From NCBI GenBank assembly GCA_009746045.1, contig RPFO01000076.1:4519775-4583774 (forward strand): a stretch of 64,000 nucleotides of DNA. Reading direction: 5' to 3'. Every line of letters starts with the position of its first letter. The first letter of the stretch is position 1. Origin of the DNA: Mesostigma viride. Taxonomy: Eukaryota > Streptophyta > Mesostigmatophyceae > Mesostigmatales > Mesostigmataceae. Both the position numbers and the translations under genes were made by a program. Below are positions 32,546 through 43,407 of this stretch, piece by piece. The notes under the pieces are model-generated. The model was not told the origin of the DNA and made no database searches. It saw only the letters and a list, made by a program, of their open reading frames with translations.

Positions 32546-34036
32546 ATGGAGAATCACATGGTGTCCTGTCGTGGCGTCTTTGACGCCATCCTCTGCGTGC
32601 TGGTGCTAGTGATCAGCCTGCCCAACTTTATCAAGGACACGCAAGCAGCCCGCCAGTACAACCATATTGCAGGACCAGAAACCGCGGTGGCGGTGGCGCG
32701 TCGTATACGCGGCACGTCGGCCTCGGCTCTTCACAATCCCCACCACCGCGTGCATCATCTGCCCGCACAACTGCCGATGGTGGAGCACCTGAACTTACCT
32801 CCCTCGGCAGGGCAGGGGTGCCCCGCCGGATGCAACCGGCGCGGCCTGTGCACACATGGTCGCTGCGTGTGCGTCGTCGCGTGGTCCGGAGACGACTGCT
32901 CCGTGCCCGTCCCCTTGCCCTGCAAGCAGCAGGCGGTCAACTTCACCGGATGGGCGTTCAACATGGCCACCGCCGAGCATGACATGGGGCTGTACCAACG
33001 CCAATTCAGTATCCTGACAGGGGGGGCGGACGCGGCGGGCAAGGCGGACTCGGTGGTGGGCATGTTGCGGGAGCAGCTGGTGGTTCCCCCCGCGGACCCC
33101 CTGATGGGCATCCTGGGCAAGACGTGCGCGCTAGTGGGCAGCTCCGAGATTCTCCTGTCCTGTGACGTGGGGCAGCAGATCGACGCGCACGACGTGGTCA
33201 TCCGGCTCAACGATGCGCCCACTGTGGGTTATGAGCGGAACGTGGGCAGTCGCACCACTCTGCGCTTCCAAGGGACGATGCGCGCGATATTCCGCGAGGG
33301 GGACGAGTTCACGATCAACTTAAGCCACACGTTCTTGTACAACGGTGGCGGCCGTAACCTGATCACGTACCCAGAGATCGCGGGCAGTACCGGGTACTAC
33401 AGCGTGCACCGCGGGTACAGCAACCTGGAGATGTCATTCGGGTGGAAATCGATCCACGCGGCGCTGCACCTGTGCGGGCAGGTCACACTCTTCGGCTTCT
33501 CTGCGGTGGAACAGGGCAAGCCGCTGCCCACCAACGGCTTCAGCCACTACTACGCCAAGTGGTTTGACTCCAAGGCCTTCTCACTGTACGCGCTGGAGGC
33601 GGTCGGGATGGCGCGCAAGGGGGCGCGCAGCAAGCCCAGCCGCGCGTGCGTGCGCAGGCTTGCGCCGGGGCAGACGCGCCCTGCGTTCTGCCTCAACGAG
33701 GTGCACAGCCTGTGGCGGACCGAGTCGATGCCCTCGGTGGCACACCGCTGGTGGACACATGGCAAGCGCAGGGAGCTCACACTGTTCCTGAACGACGCGC
33801 GCAACGTCGAGGGCTTCCGAGTGGCTGTCCCGGACGCGCACAAGGCCCGCATGGCCACCGGGTCCCGTCACGAAATCGAGGCCAAGGCGTCTCACTACGG
33901 TCTCACGGTGAACTGCTCGCTCCCTTGGACCAATCACTGCATCGACGAGGAGGCGGCCTGCACCGCCCAGCTGCCGTCCATGGTGCCCCATGTGCGCCTC
34001 GTGTGCTGCGGCGTGGGTAGCGGTAACGGGTTGTAG
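32546..34036 (+). CDS. GT29 sialyltransferase-like glycosyltransferase with EGF module
   Basis: A single-exon, 496-residue type II Golgi membrane protein. Residues about 9-29 form a signal anchor (VFDAILCVLVLVISLPNF). Residues about 91-120 form an EGF-like module (CPAGCNRRGLCTHGRC ... WSGDDC). The sialylmotif L follows at about 190-235: CALVGSSEILLSCDVGQQID, HDVVIRLNDAPTVGYE and NVGSRTTLRF. Motif S is CGQVTLFGF. Motifs III/VS are represented by HYYAKWFD and, further on, ALEAVG, where the usual His-x4-Glu spacing is altered. The family transfers sialic acid (or a related keto-sugar) from its CMP-donor to glycans. The acceptor here is unknown. Confidence 0.85.
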   Translation: MENHMVSCRGVFDAILCVLVLVISLPNFIKDTQAARQYNHIAGPETAVAVARRIRGTSASALHNPHHRVHHLPAQLPMVEHLNLPPSAGQGCPAGCNRRGLCTHGRCVCVVAWSGDDCSVPVPLPCKQQAVNFTGWAFNMATAEHDMGLYQRQFSILTGGADAAGKADSVVGMLREQLVVPPADPLMGILGKTCALVGSSEILLSCDVGQQIDAHDVVIRLNDAPTVGYERNVGSRTTLRFQGTMRAIFREGDEFTINLSHTFLYNGGGRNLITYPEIAGSTGYYSVHRGYSNLEMSFGWKSIHAALHLCGQVTLFGFSAVEQGKPLPTNGFSHYYAKWFDSKAFSLYALEAVGMARKGARSKPSRACVRRLAPGQTRPAFCLNEVHSLWRTESMPSVAHRWWTHGKRRELTLFLNDARNVEGFRVAVPDAHKARMATGSRHEIEAKASHYGLTVNCSLPWTNHCIDEEAACTAQLPSMVPHVRLVCCGVGSGNGL

Positions 34037-34614
34037 AAGCGCCATATAGTCCGTGACATGCGTGCGGTGGCATTGACGATTTGAGTTAGTGAGGAACTTG
34101 GCCATGCTTACTTGTAAGATTTTTGGACGGACATTGCTAGCCTTGCATCAGCTAACTAGGTTTATGCATCAGCGATTACTTATGCATCAGCGATTACTTA
34201 TGCATGAATCGTGGGTAATTTTTTTAAAGACCGGTCGACAGGGTGCTTTTGACAAGTGCAGCTCCTGACCAATAACTAATAAACTTGCTCCCAAGGCCTT
34301 TGGGCATGACACGCAAGTACTTACTTACCTAATAAGCATGCTCTCAAAGGGGCAGGCCACGCTGCCAGGGAGCATGTAACCCTCCAACTCATGAAGTAAC
34401 AGGGATTTGAGTGAAGCCTACCTTATCCTGCCGGTCGACCTACCTAAGTGAGTGTGACTCAGCTGCGCTGTGGTCAAGGCCCGTACACACGTGGGTGCCT
34501 CATTGGGTGGGTGGGTGGGTGGGAGGTCGGGCGGGCAGGTGGGTGGGCGGGCGGGCGGGTGGGCGCCTGGGCGGGCACATGGGTCAGGGTGGGTGGGTGG
34601 GTTAGTTATTAATT
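34037..34614. other. Downstream of GT29, short repeats
   Basis: TGTAA, the chlorophyte-type polyadenylation word, occurs near 34,112. A repeat of TTATGCATCAGCGATTAC is found at 34,165-34,205. A G-rich (GGGT)n/(GGGC)n tract covers about 34,504-34,605. Confidence 0.45.
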
Positions 34615-34690
34615 AATTAATAGACACGTGACTGCGTCACGTGAGCATAAGTCCTCAGTGGGAGGGGAACATGGGATGGAATGGATGGTA
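34615..34690 (-). repeat. LINE 3' terminus: hairpin and TTAA-type tail
   Basis: CACGTGAC-TGC-GTCACGTG at 34,625-34,643 forms an 8-base-pair stem, followed in element direction by repeats of TTAA/ATTA. The same ending is present at 54,455-54,500. It is probably the recognition structure of the element's RT. Confidence 0.75.
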
Positions 34691-34698
34691 TAAGCTAC

Positions 34699-36880
34699 CT
34701 AGGTCCTAGTTACAGGGGTGTGGGCACCGCGGCCCGAATCGCTATGAATGCCATACTTGGTCACACGCGGAGCCCCCACAGGCTTGGGGGTGGTCTCCTT
34801 CATCACTACTTGCCATCTATCCTTGCGCACCATCTGCCTCCATATTACAGACAAACCAGGAGGCTGCCCGGGGGTGAGCCCGTCACGTCTAGTGTAGCAC
34901 ATGTCCATGCCGACTCTATCACGAAAAGTCCACGGGTGGCGGCCCTGCCGCGCGCGGCCGGGGGCACGCCAGGTGAGGACATATCGCCCAGGCTGGGCGG
35001 GCTTGGTGCCAGCTAGTCTACCTGATGTATCTACCTGATCTGTGCGGGCCAGGTGCCCGGCTAGGCCCAGGCGCCTGTGCCTAATAATGTGGGAAACATA
35101 GGGCAAATCAGCGTACAAATCCTCATTACTAATGTGCAAACCAAGGGGGATGTCAAGGGCCTGGCGCAGCATCTTGGTGACGGCGCCGTCGAGTCGTTGC
35201 TCCAGCTCCTGCGTCAGTGTCCACGTCTCGGCGCCGTAGGTCAGGATCGTCAGAATGACGACCTTGAAGAGGTCACGCTTGACGATCCGGGGTAGGGCGG
35301 GGTTGCTCCACCAGCGGCGGTGGTCATGGAGTTGCGCCCACGCCATGCCGATCCGTGTCGTCATGTCGTCCTCGCAGTTGGGAAGCCAACTGCCGAGTAG
35401 CTTGAAGCGGCCTGAAGGAGGGTAGTTTACCTCGGCATCGTCTAAGAGGCGGAGTGTGGGTGGGGGCCCTGCCATGCCGAGGGCCAGGGCCTCCGTTTTG
35501 GGGCTGATTTCTAGACCAACCGCCCGAGCCTCGAGCGCCACGCAGTCCAGCCAAAGTTGGGCAGACTCCGGCTTCTCGATTAGCGTGATGTCGTCGGCAT
35601 AAATGAGGTCAGCTAGTAAATTCTGCTGGTTAGTCGGCCCCCCTTCCCCAAGCTCGTTCGTGATCGCTACGCCAGGGGCACGGCCTGCAATGCTAGCAAA
35701 GCGAGCACGTGCCTGGCGCATAACATAATCCACGACAATAATAAACAGGTACGGCGACAGGACGCAACCCTGCCAGACGCCGGTCTGCAGTGGGCAGGGC
35801 GGGGTAATGCCGTGTTGAGTGCGCACCGAAGTGGTCGACCCCTCATACAGGGTGCGGATGACGGTAATCAGGGGAGTGGGGACGCGAGCGCGAGCAAGTA
35901 CAGCCCATAGAGCGTCCCAGAGGACAGAATCAAAAGCCTTGATGAAGTCGACGAAGATCAGGATGGCGGGAAACTCACCAGGTTGCAGGAGAGCGATTTC
36001 CTCGAAGAGGCGACGCGCGACGAAGATGGCCATGACGGTGTTGCGCCCAGGACGGAAGCCCATTTGACTTTCCCCAAGGTGACAGTCGCGAGCAGAACGA
36101 AGGCGGTTGAGGATCATGCGCATGAACAACTTGAGTGCGGCGCTCTGGATGCAGACTCCTCTGTAGTTGGCGGGGTCGTCAGGGGAACCTTTGTTTTTGT
36201 ACAGCATAATACGGTAGCTGTGCTGCCACTCAGGAATCGGCGGCGCGTCGGCAAGCAGGATCCGGTTGCAGACGTCAAGCAGGAACCCCGTGAGCGCCGT
36301 CAGTTTAATCACCGGGGCTGGGAGCTGGTCAGGTCCAACGGCGGCGTAGAAGCGGAGTTGCTTGGCGGCGGTGCTCAGCTCGAGCTCGGTGAACGGCGGG
36401 AGCTCGTTGGGGTCGGCCAGGGGTTCCGTCAGGGCTGGGTACGTGTAGTCCTGCTCAGCGGCGGGCGGCGTGGGCGGCGCAGGGACGTCCGCCGGTGCTA
36501 CTGCCAGGCGTGCGGCCGCCAGAGGGCCAAGCGGCGGAGGCGGCGGGGGGGCGCCGAGCAGCCGGGACTGGGAGGAATACCACTGGTCGAGCTGCTGCTG
36601 CGGTGAGCCAGAGAGCGTCCGCGGCGCCGGCTGCGCGCCGCCGGCGGGCCGTTGGGCGTGACGCAGGCGGGTCCAGGCGTACTTGCCGTGCTGGTCCTTG
36701 AGGTGGGCGAAGTACTCGCGGACATGAAGGTCCTCCTGCTCCTTGGTCGCCTGCCGGATGGCCGAGTGGTAATCGGCTTTGAGGCGGGCGTAGCGGGCGG
36801 GGTCGCTGTTGTCGCGCAGGGCTTGCCAGGCCTGGATGACGGCGGGGAGCCGGTGCAGGCTGGTGAAGCGGGGCGGGCGG
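34699..36880 (-). CDS. LINE ORF2, reverse transcriptase part
   Basis: The frame is open from about 36,880 to 34,699 (the first Met of the clear RT part is at 36,312). RT motifs in order are KNKGSPDDPANYRGV, FVDFIKAFDSV (first catalytic Asp), GVWQGCVLSPYLF, LIYADDITLIEK (catalytic YADD) and ISPKTEALALG. A C-terminal extension of about 200 residues follows (TYGAETWTLTQELEQRL, GRHPWTFRDRVGM). It makes cDNA by target-primed reverse transcription. A frame change near 36,880, in a G-run, separates it from the upstream part. Confidence 0.9.
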
Positions 36881-38332
36881 CGGGGGGCAGTAGGGCCCCG
36901 GCCGCGGGCAGCTTGTCAGCGAGGTGCCGAAGGGCCGATGCCGGGCCGGCAGCGAACAGCTGGGCGTGGCTGGCCGGGATGTTCAGCGCGTCGACGAACG
37001 CCTCTGCGGCGCGCTTGTGGGCGCGTTTTTCAGGGAAGTCCTCCAGAGCGTCGTCAGATTTCTCGAGCAACTGAAGTGTGCGCAAATCAGGTGGTGCCAC
37101 GTGCTTACGAAAGGGCGAGGAGAATCGCAGGCGGATGCGGGCGGTGACGATGCGATGATCGGAGCGCACCAGGGGGATCACATGCGAGCGAGCAGCTAGT
37201 ACAGAGCCTTGATGACGCTTGCGCATTACAACATAGTCGATGCAGCGTTCAGTGCCAGTTGGCGAGGTGTGTGTGACCAAAGCATCTGGACTAATTGTGG
37301 AAAGCGGGTGTTGGCTGTGACCAAATCGCATGTCGTAAGCAAATCAGCAAAAAGTTCAGTGTTGGCATTGGAGACCGTACCGTTGGGGGCGTGCTGACAT
37401 CCGCCAGTACCCGGTGGTAGCGTGGCGTTGGCGTCCAACAGCAGAGCGAGGTAGTTGCGACCAGGGATGCCGTTCGCCAGGTTCTCCAGCGCTGCAAAGA
37501 AGTCCTTGCGGTCTTGTTCTGGGTGGCCGGAGTGGGGTGCGTAACCAACGCCCACTGTCAGGGCGTAGGTCGAGTGGCCCTCCATCGAATGAAAAGTGGC
37601 CACAAGGAGCCGAGCGTTGACCAGCTGGGGTTCGCCCATGTGGCGTACGGCGAGCGGGGAGCAGAGGAGACCGACGCCCCCGTTCCCGGTGCCGTCGCCG
37701 CCTCCGTAGTAGAACCGCCAGCCGTCGATGTCGTCAGCAGCAAGGGCAGTTGATCCGCGGGCCGATGCAGTGCGCCTGTGTTCTTGGATTCCCAGGATGG
37801 CGATATTATTGTCGATGCAGAAACCAATAAGATTGGAGACTCGATGGCACTGACAGTCGTCACTGCGCAGGCAGTGACAGCGGTCAGCGTCGGGCTGGAG
37901 CGTGCGGGCGTTGAAGGTGGCGATGACCAAGGGCGCGCGTTGACCGAAAAGGGGGGTGCAGGCGGGGGTGGGGGCGGAGATGGAGCAGGGTAGTGATGGG
38001 GGTGGGGGTGGAGGTGGTGGGGTAGGGGGGGCGGGTTGGGGACTTATGCTTTCAATCACCGTTTCGATTCGTCCTGCCAATGCGTCGAGGCGACGCCGAC
38101 GGTTGGCTCGGGTGGCCAGGTAGAATGAGTCTGCGTCTGCACGCATAAGAAATGCGTGCAGTCTGAGGAGGTTTCGGAGGCGGCCGCGCGAGGCGGGGCG
38201 AACCTGGCTCACTGCCGACCCGTTGCTCTCTCTCCGACAGCCCGAGGGCTGCGAAGGCAAAGGGGCGGGAAGGGGATTTAGGCAGATCCCACTGCTAGAG
38301 CCGCGGAGCCGCGGGGCCGCGAGCGTCGTCAT
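36881..38332 (-). CDS. LINE ORF2, APE-type endonuclease part
   Basis: It begins at ATG 38,332 (MTTLAAPRLRGSS). After a Pro-rich linker the endonuclease shows VIATFNARTLQ, ILGIQEHRR (catalytic Glu), VGYAPHSGH and LALLLDANA. After a frame change near 37,310 come ERCIDYVV and RSDHRIV (catalytic Asp and His). It nicks target DNA for the RT. Two frame changes (about 37,310 and 36,880) are needed to read ORF2 through, so it is either recently inactivated or affected by homopolymer errors. Confidence 0.85.
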
Positions 38333-38340
38333 TGATAGGA

Positions 38341-38365
38341 CCCCATGCACACCTGGATTTGTACT
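38341..38365 (+). repeat. Left terminal inverted repeat
   Basis: It is identical over 25 bases to the reverse complement of 46,874-46,898. Beyond it the two ends share only loose T-rich similarity. Confidence 0.85.
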
Positions 38366-38460
38366 ACATTTTTCAAATTGTACTTCAGTTTTGAAAGTTG
38401 CATTTTCATGCATTTAAAGGGTCAACTAAAGTCTTTGAGGAAAAAAAAGTTTGTCGGCGG

Positions 38461-38975
38461 CCGTTGCACCGTTGCACCGTTGCACCTCAAATTGCATATA
38501 TGCACACACCTTTGCACATGCAATGGTTATCCATGGGATTTATGTAGGTGGATGGGTCATGCAAGGGTTACCTAGATGCTCATGACACCGTGCCACCGTG
38601 GCGCCGTTGCACCGTTGCACCGTTGCACCGTTGCACCTCAAATTGCATATAAACACACACCTTTGCACATACAATGGTTATCCATTGGGATCTATCTAGG
38701 GTAATGGGTCATGCAAGGGTTACCTAGACATGCTCATGACACCGTTGCATCGTGGCATCGTGCCACCGTGCCACCTTGGCACCGTGGCACCGTTGCACCG
38801 TTGCACCGTTGCACCGTTGCACCTCAAATTGCATATAAACACACACCTTTGCACATGCAATTGTTATCCATGGGTTTTATGTAGGTGGATGGGTCATGCA
38901 AGGGTTACCTAGATGCTCATGACACCGTTGCACCGTTGCACCGTTGCACCGTTGCACCGTTGCACCGTTGCACCT
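38461..38975 (+). repeat. Left octamer arrays in a composite tandem repeat
   Basis: Four arrays of ACCGTTGC (about 38,461-38,486, 38,603-38,638, 38,789-38,823 and 38,922-38,975). Each is followed by a similar stretch of about 110 bases (ACCTCAAATTGCATAT, then GGTGGATGGGTCATGCAAGG). The whole is a higher-order satellite of about 150-bp units. Confidence 0.9.
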
Positions 38976-39261
38976 CAAATTGCATATAAACACACATCTT
39001 TGCACGTGCATTGGTTATCATGGGGTATATTGCATGCATCAACCAAAATAATCACATGTCATTGAATCACATACTGAACGTAAATCCATTTCCGTGTAAA
39101 ACATGGCCACTAGCAAACACATGTATCTTATGCCCACCATTATGCAACATGACCATGCATGGACAGTTGGCATGTTGGGCTTCATTCTTGCAACAAGACT
39201 AGCATGCTTGACAGGACAAAGAGACGCCTTTACTCCTATCGAAGCTTTCACACATTCCCCA

Positions 39262-42200
39262 TCATTCCCATGCTTCCTCCTCATCATCATCGCTACTCTC
39301 GCTACTCTCACAAACAAAAGAAAGTTGGGGCTCTTCCGCCCCCGTCTCAGCGTCGGCCGCGGCACCATCCTGAAAAAACTTTTCGCGGCCAAAGGCATTA
39401 GCCGCATGAGGGCACCCGCAGATGAACTTTAAGACTTCCTCCAACGTGGTGTACGTCGCTCCCTTGCCGTCGGACCAAACCGTCTCGATCTTCAAAGCCC
39501 CGCCATTCTCATGTACTTCTGTGACCCACCCGTGAAAACGGGTCTTGGCAGCACCCCACAAGGCGCACAGCCTTCTCCCTTTCAGCGCGTGCAGCCCGTG
39601 CTCAACAAAGTGTGCCGCACATGCAGCTTTTGACGTCGCTGCAGCAGCTTGCTGTGTTTGAAAACCAGCAAAGTGCACGTGTGGATGGTCATCTAAGGCC
39701 TGGAGGGTTGCACGAGATAGCTTACGTGCTGCTGTCAGCGACGGAGTGTGGACAGCCTGCCCTGATGCACCAACTGTCCAGTGTTGAACGATGATTTCCG
39801 ATGCCGACACCGTCAGGCCCGGCCCACCGCCTGCGAGCGAGAGCTTGTTAAACTGCCCTTCCCAGGAGGGTGAGTAAAACACGGAAACAGTCAGAGTCCC
39901 GCGTGAACGAACAGTAGACGCATCCATGACCTTCACCAAGAGCTCCTCTGGCCAGGGCATGCCTTCCCCGCACGTCACCGCAGGTCTCTTGATGATGAGA
40001 AAGTCTCCACGGGAGATAATGCCGGGATTTACGGAAAAAATATGATCCGCAGTCGCAATGGTCCGTGCACCACCGGTGGCATCCGCAGGCTCATTGGAGG
40101 CAACTCCAGTAGGAGGATTGGAGGCAAGCGTGGCAGGCGTGGCAGATGCGGCCGGCAGGCGCTCAGCCTCGCGTCGCGCCCGGTGAATGGCAGTTTGCAC
40201 CTCGTGCCGGCGGTTGCCTGCATGGCTGATAATTGGGTGCAGCGGCGCTTCCAAAGCACGGGCAGCCCGCATCACCGCCTGATCCCCTGCACTGTGGAGG
40301 CAAAAAGGGAGGGGCTTGTGTTTTTGCTGCTCCCTGCACTCCGTCAGAGCTTGGATCATGCGGTCAAACACCGACGCTTCTTCTTCCACTTGCTCCGGCT
40401 CAGCGGGGAAGCCGCGGATCTCCTCGTTGAGCTCTGCTTGCTTTGCATCCGTCATGATGTCTGGAAACACTCGGTTGAGTTTAGAGCAATGACGGCGGAT
40501 TGCGCGATCGCCATCCCAATCCGCAAACGCGGCAACACCTGGGCTGCCCTTGGGCGCCTTGGTCGCCTCCATGACTAGCACGCCGCGGAGCTCTTTGCCA
40601 TCACTCACACGCTTCGAAGAGACAGTAACCATGTCGCATGGCTCCTCGTTCGGCCCAAGAGGCCTCCAATAGTTGGCGGGCACATCAGCTAACGCCTCTG
40701 CCGTGGCAAGTCGGTAGCGCAAAAAGCAGTCATCACCAACGTCCGCCCCTGCACCTTCATCGTGATGGCCGAATAGCTCGATATCAAATATCTTGCTGAC
40801 CGGCCGATGCTCCACCACAGGTTGGTTGGTTGACGCGTCCATAACCACGTCAGCAGACTTGACCCAACGCCCAAGATCTGGGTCTATGCAGCCTCGAAGC
40901 CACGTTGTGAAGTCCAGCGCTGCATTGACGAGCTGCAAGCAACAAGCATAGAACAAACAGTTGCAATAAGAGGCGAGTAAGCAAGGTGATTATTGGTTAA
41001 CTATGGCATGCTACATATGGAAAAGAAGAAGAACCCGGAAGAAATTCATAGTATTTTAAAGAAAACCAACCTTGGCAGATGGCGGCAGTGGGTTTATTGT
41101 CGCCATGCTCCCGAATGGGCCTTGCTCGTAGTAGTGTGCAAAGGCACGCGTCAGCCCTTGCAACACATCTTGAAATGTCAGCATGAGCACCGGTGCGAGA
41201 TCTGACACGCGGTTCTTCATCCCGTTGTACCACCGGATAAACCAACCAAATCTCTGATCAGCGTCATTATGGGTGTGCCCCGGGGGCAGGCGGCACACCC
41301 TGATGAGAGAAAAGAGACGGCGGTTAATGAGAACCGCTAGAAAGCCCAATAGCTCGCTATTCATGTTGTCCCCACCCCCGTCCACTTGAAGGACGAGTGT
41401 CGTGGCAAGGCCAAACTCGCGGATCTCAGGATTGCGGGACCTTTCCCATGGTCGCTCAACCACCACTTCCAACAATTGGTGTGTGAGCAGCGTCGCAGTG
41501 ACACGCCCTGAATTACCAGAAACCTCAGAATTGGCTACCCAAGGCATAATCACCCAGAAGTACGTCCTCACTCCGTGCAAAATCGAGCAAACCAGCTGGT
41601 AGGGTATATGTAGCTTGCGGCTGCTAAGCCACTCTTTCGAGGCGCTGCCCCTGGTTGGAACCGCCGTCTTCATTTTCGCCAGACCATCGATGACTATGGA
41701 AACAAAATAGTGCTTGGCGCCCTCAAACCTTCGTTGCAGGTAAGCCATCCGTTCCCCATTAAAGAAGTCGGTGTGATCAGCTAACTTCTCTTTGAAAGCC
41801 TCCCACCGGGTCCGGTCAGTGGTCCGATAAGACAAGATGGCATCCTTTAACTTCCGGCAGCGGGAGCACTCACCCATAATTTTCGTGCGATATTTCTCAA
41901 TCCGGACTCGCATGCTTACTCTCACTGCTTCAAAAATTGTCCTGAAAAGCGAAATGCTAACTACAGGTGTTCCGTAGTCCTGCTGCTCTGCAGTGTAGTC
42001 CGAGTATAAAGTCTTCTTGCACGGTTGCTCAATGATGCTGGCGCCATCCCGGGGATCCTTCTCAACTGCTGGGCAGAACCAACGCCGAATCCACAGCTCA
42101 CAAAGCGCCTTGGCCTCCCCAATCTTGGCAGACAATGACCGGGATACCCCAATGCGCCGTCCAGCAGTGCTACCCAAGCCGGACTCCAAATCACGATCGC

Positions 42201-42777
42201 CAGGCAAAGGTCGAGGGCGGGTTGTCTCCTTGACAGCCGCGTGCCACATATTGGGGTTGATATACAAAGCACGGCGGAAAGCGGCTTCACACATGCGATG
42301 CCGAAACGGGGTTGCCGACTCTGGCTGATGCCTGTCAGCTGGGTAAGTAACGTAGCCATCCACTGCGAAAAGGAAGCCCTCATCTCGACTGCGTTTGTGA
42401 CGCAAGCTCCCCGGAATTTCAGTTTCTCGCTGGCCGGCCTGAAAAAGCTGGTTCTTTATAAACTCTTTCCGATCCGCAGGCTTCTTAGACCACATGTCGG
42501 TCCTCATCGCTCTTATCTCCTCGAAATGCACGCTTCGCAAACAATGGCGGCCACACCCACAGTCCCAGTCCCTGCTAAGTGCCGCAGCACAGGACGCATC
42601 TGTGGTGCATTTTGCTAAGACGGCGGCAGCGCTAAGACGGAGCCCTCGTCTCGCCATGACGAGCAACACGACCACCAGGACAAGCAGCGAGAATAGCATT
42701 CCAAAAACCTGCGCCCCCGCATCGGGCTCCATAATGCCCAGGCCCTTCATGGCTTTAGGAACTGCGTAATAATACAT
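39262..42777 (-). CDS. DUF7869/DDE-like transposase, two exons
   Basis: Exon 1 is 42,777-41,071 and exon 2 is 40,932-39,262; the intron (40,933-41,070) has a GT donor and a TTGCAG acceptor in phase 0. The product has about 1,125 residues. The N-terminus has a hydrophobic segment (FGMLFSLLVLVVVLLVMARR), then a Cys-rich motif (CGCGRHCLRSV). The core carries VSIVIDGLAKMKT, LVLQVDGGGDNMNSE and LPPGHTHNDADQRFGWF, the pattern of DUF7869 proteins and a plausible D-D-D/E triad. The C-terminal third is unassigned, ending in an acidic tail (SSESSDDDEEEAWE). The start is uncertain because a 33-bp tandem duplication overlaps it. Confidence 0.75.
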
Positions 42778-42955
42778 GGCTTTAGGAACTGCGTAATATT
42801 ATACGGCCGCCCCCTCCCCCTCCCCCTCCCCCTCCCCCTCCCCTCCAGCTTCCATCGCTTCCATCGCTGGTGCTTCCATCGCTGGTTCATTATCCCCTTG
42901 CTTCCATCGCTGGTTCATTATCCCCTTGCTTCCATCGCTGGTTCATTATCATAAT
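42752..42955. repeat. Short tandem repeats between the divergent genes
   Basis: A duplicated CATGGCTTTAGGAACTGCGT unit (42,749-42,800), a (CCCCCT)n tract (about 42,808-42,846) and three copies of CTTCCATCGCTGGTTCATTA (42,870-42,955). Confidence 0.75.
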
Positions 42956-43002
42956 TATCCTTTACATGCAAAGACAGGGCATTCTGGCCAGGAAAATTTG
43001 GT

Positions 43003-43247
43003 GGTGCAACGGTGCAACGGTGCAACGGTGCAACGGTGCAACGGTGCAACGGCCAGTGATTGGCCCGTTCTTGATTTGCTGACATGCAGCCTAGTAAAAA
43101 TTGGCCGCAAATTCGTCCGGTCGTACGTGGGCACAAGATTTGCGGCCAATTTTTACTAGGCGCATATCACAAAATCAACTACGGGCCAATCACTGGCCGT
43201 TGCACCGTTGCACCGTTGCACCGTTGCACCGTTGCACCGTTGCACCG
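43003..43247. repeat. Octamer foldback in the divergent promoter
   Basis: Six GGTGCAAC octamers (43,003-43,050), then GGCCAGTGATTGGCCC (43,051-43,066) and a 23-base arm (43,090-43,112), are mirrored by the 23-base arm (43,138-43,160), GGGCCAATCACTGGCC (43,183-43,198) and about six reverse octamers (43,199-43,247). The loop is about 25 bases. The arms are perfectly complementary. It lies 226 bases upstream of the transposase start and 160 bases upstream of the second gene. Confidence 0.9.
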
Positions 43248-43407
43248 TGCCACCACCACCGGTGGCACGGCGTGCCACCACCCATTTGTACTCCGTGCCA
43301 TGGTGCCACCACCGACTCAATAATTCGTGCACTTGGATGCATTTCGTGGAAATTTTCAGCCATTCTGGCCAGGTATTGGCGTAGTTCGGAAATCCGGATA
43401 GCTGAGA

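Noticed and set aside
32606-34105. Long minus-strand and alternative-frame ORFs across the GT29 gene
   Set aside because: They are shadows of the GC-rich GT29 frame; they lack motifs, and their composition follows the antisense of the real protein.
34504-34605. G-quadruplex-type telomere or origin signal
   Set aside because: A simple GGGT/GGGC microsatellite with no telomere-type unit and no sign of a chromosome end.
38461-38975. CRISPR-like regular repeats
   Set aside because: Units are 8 bp in direct tandem without unique spacers of constant length, and the context is a eukaryotic transposon.
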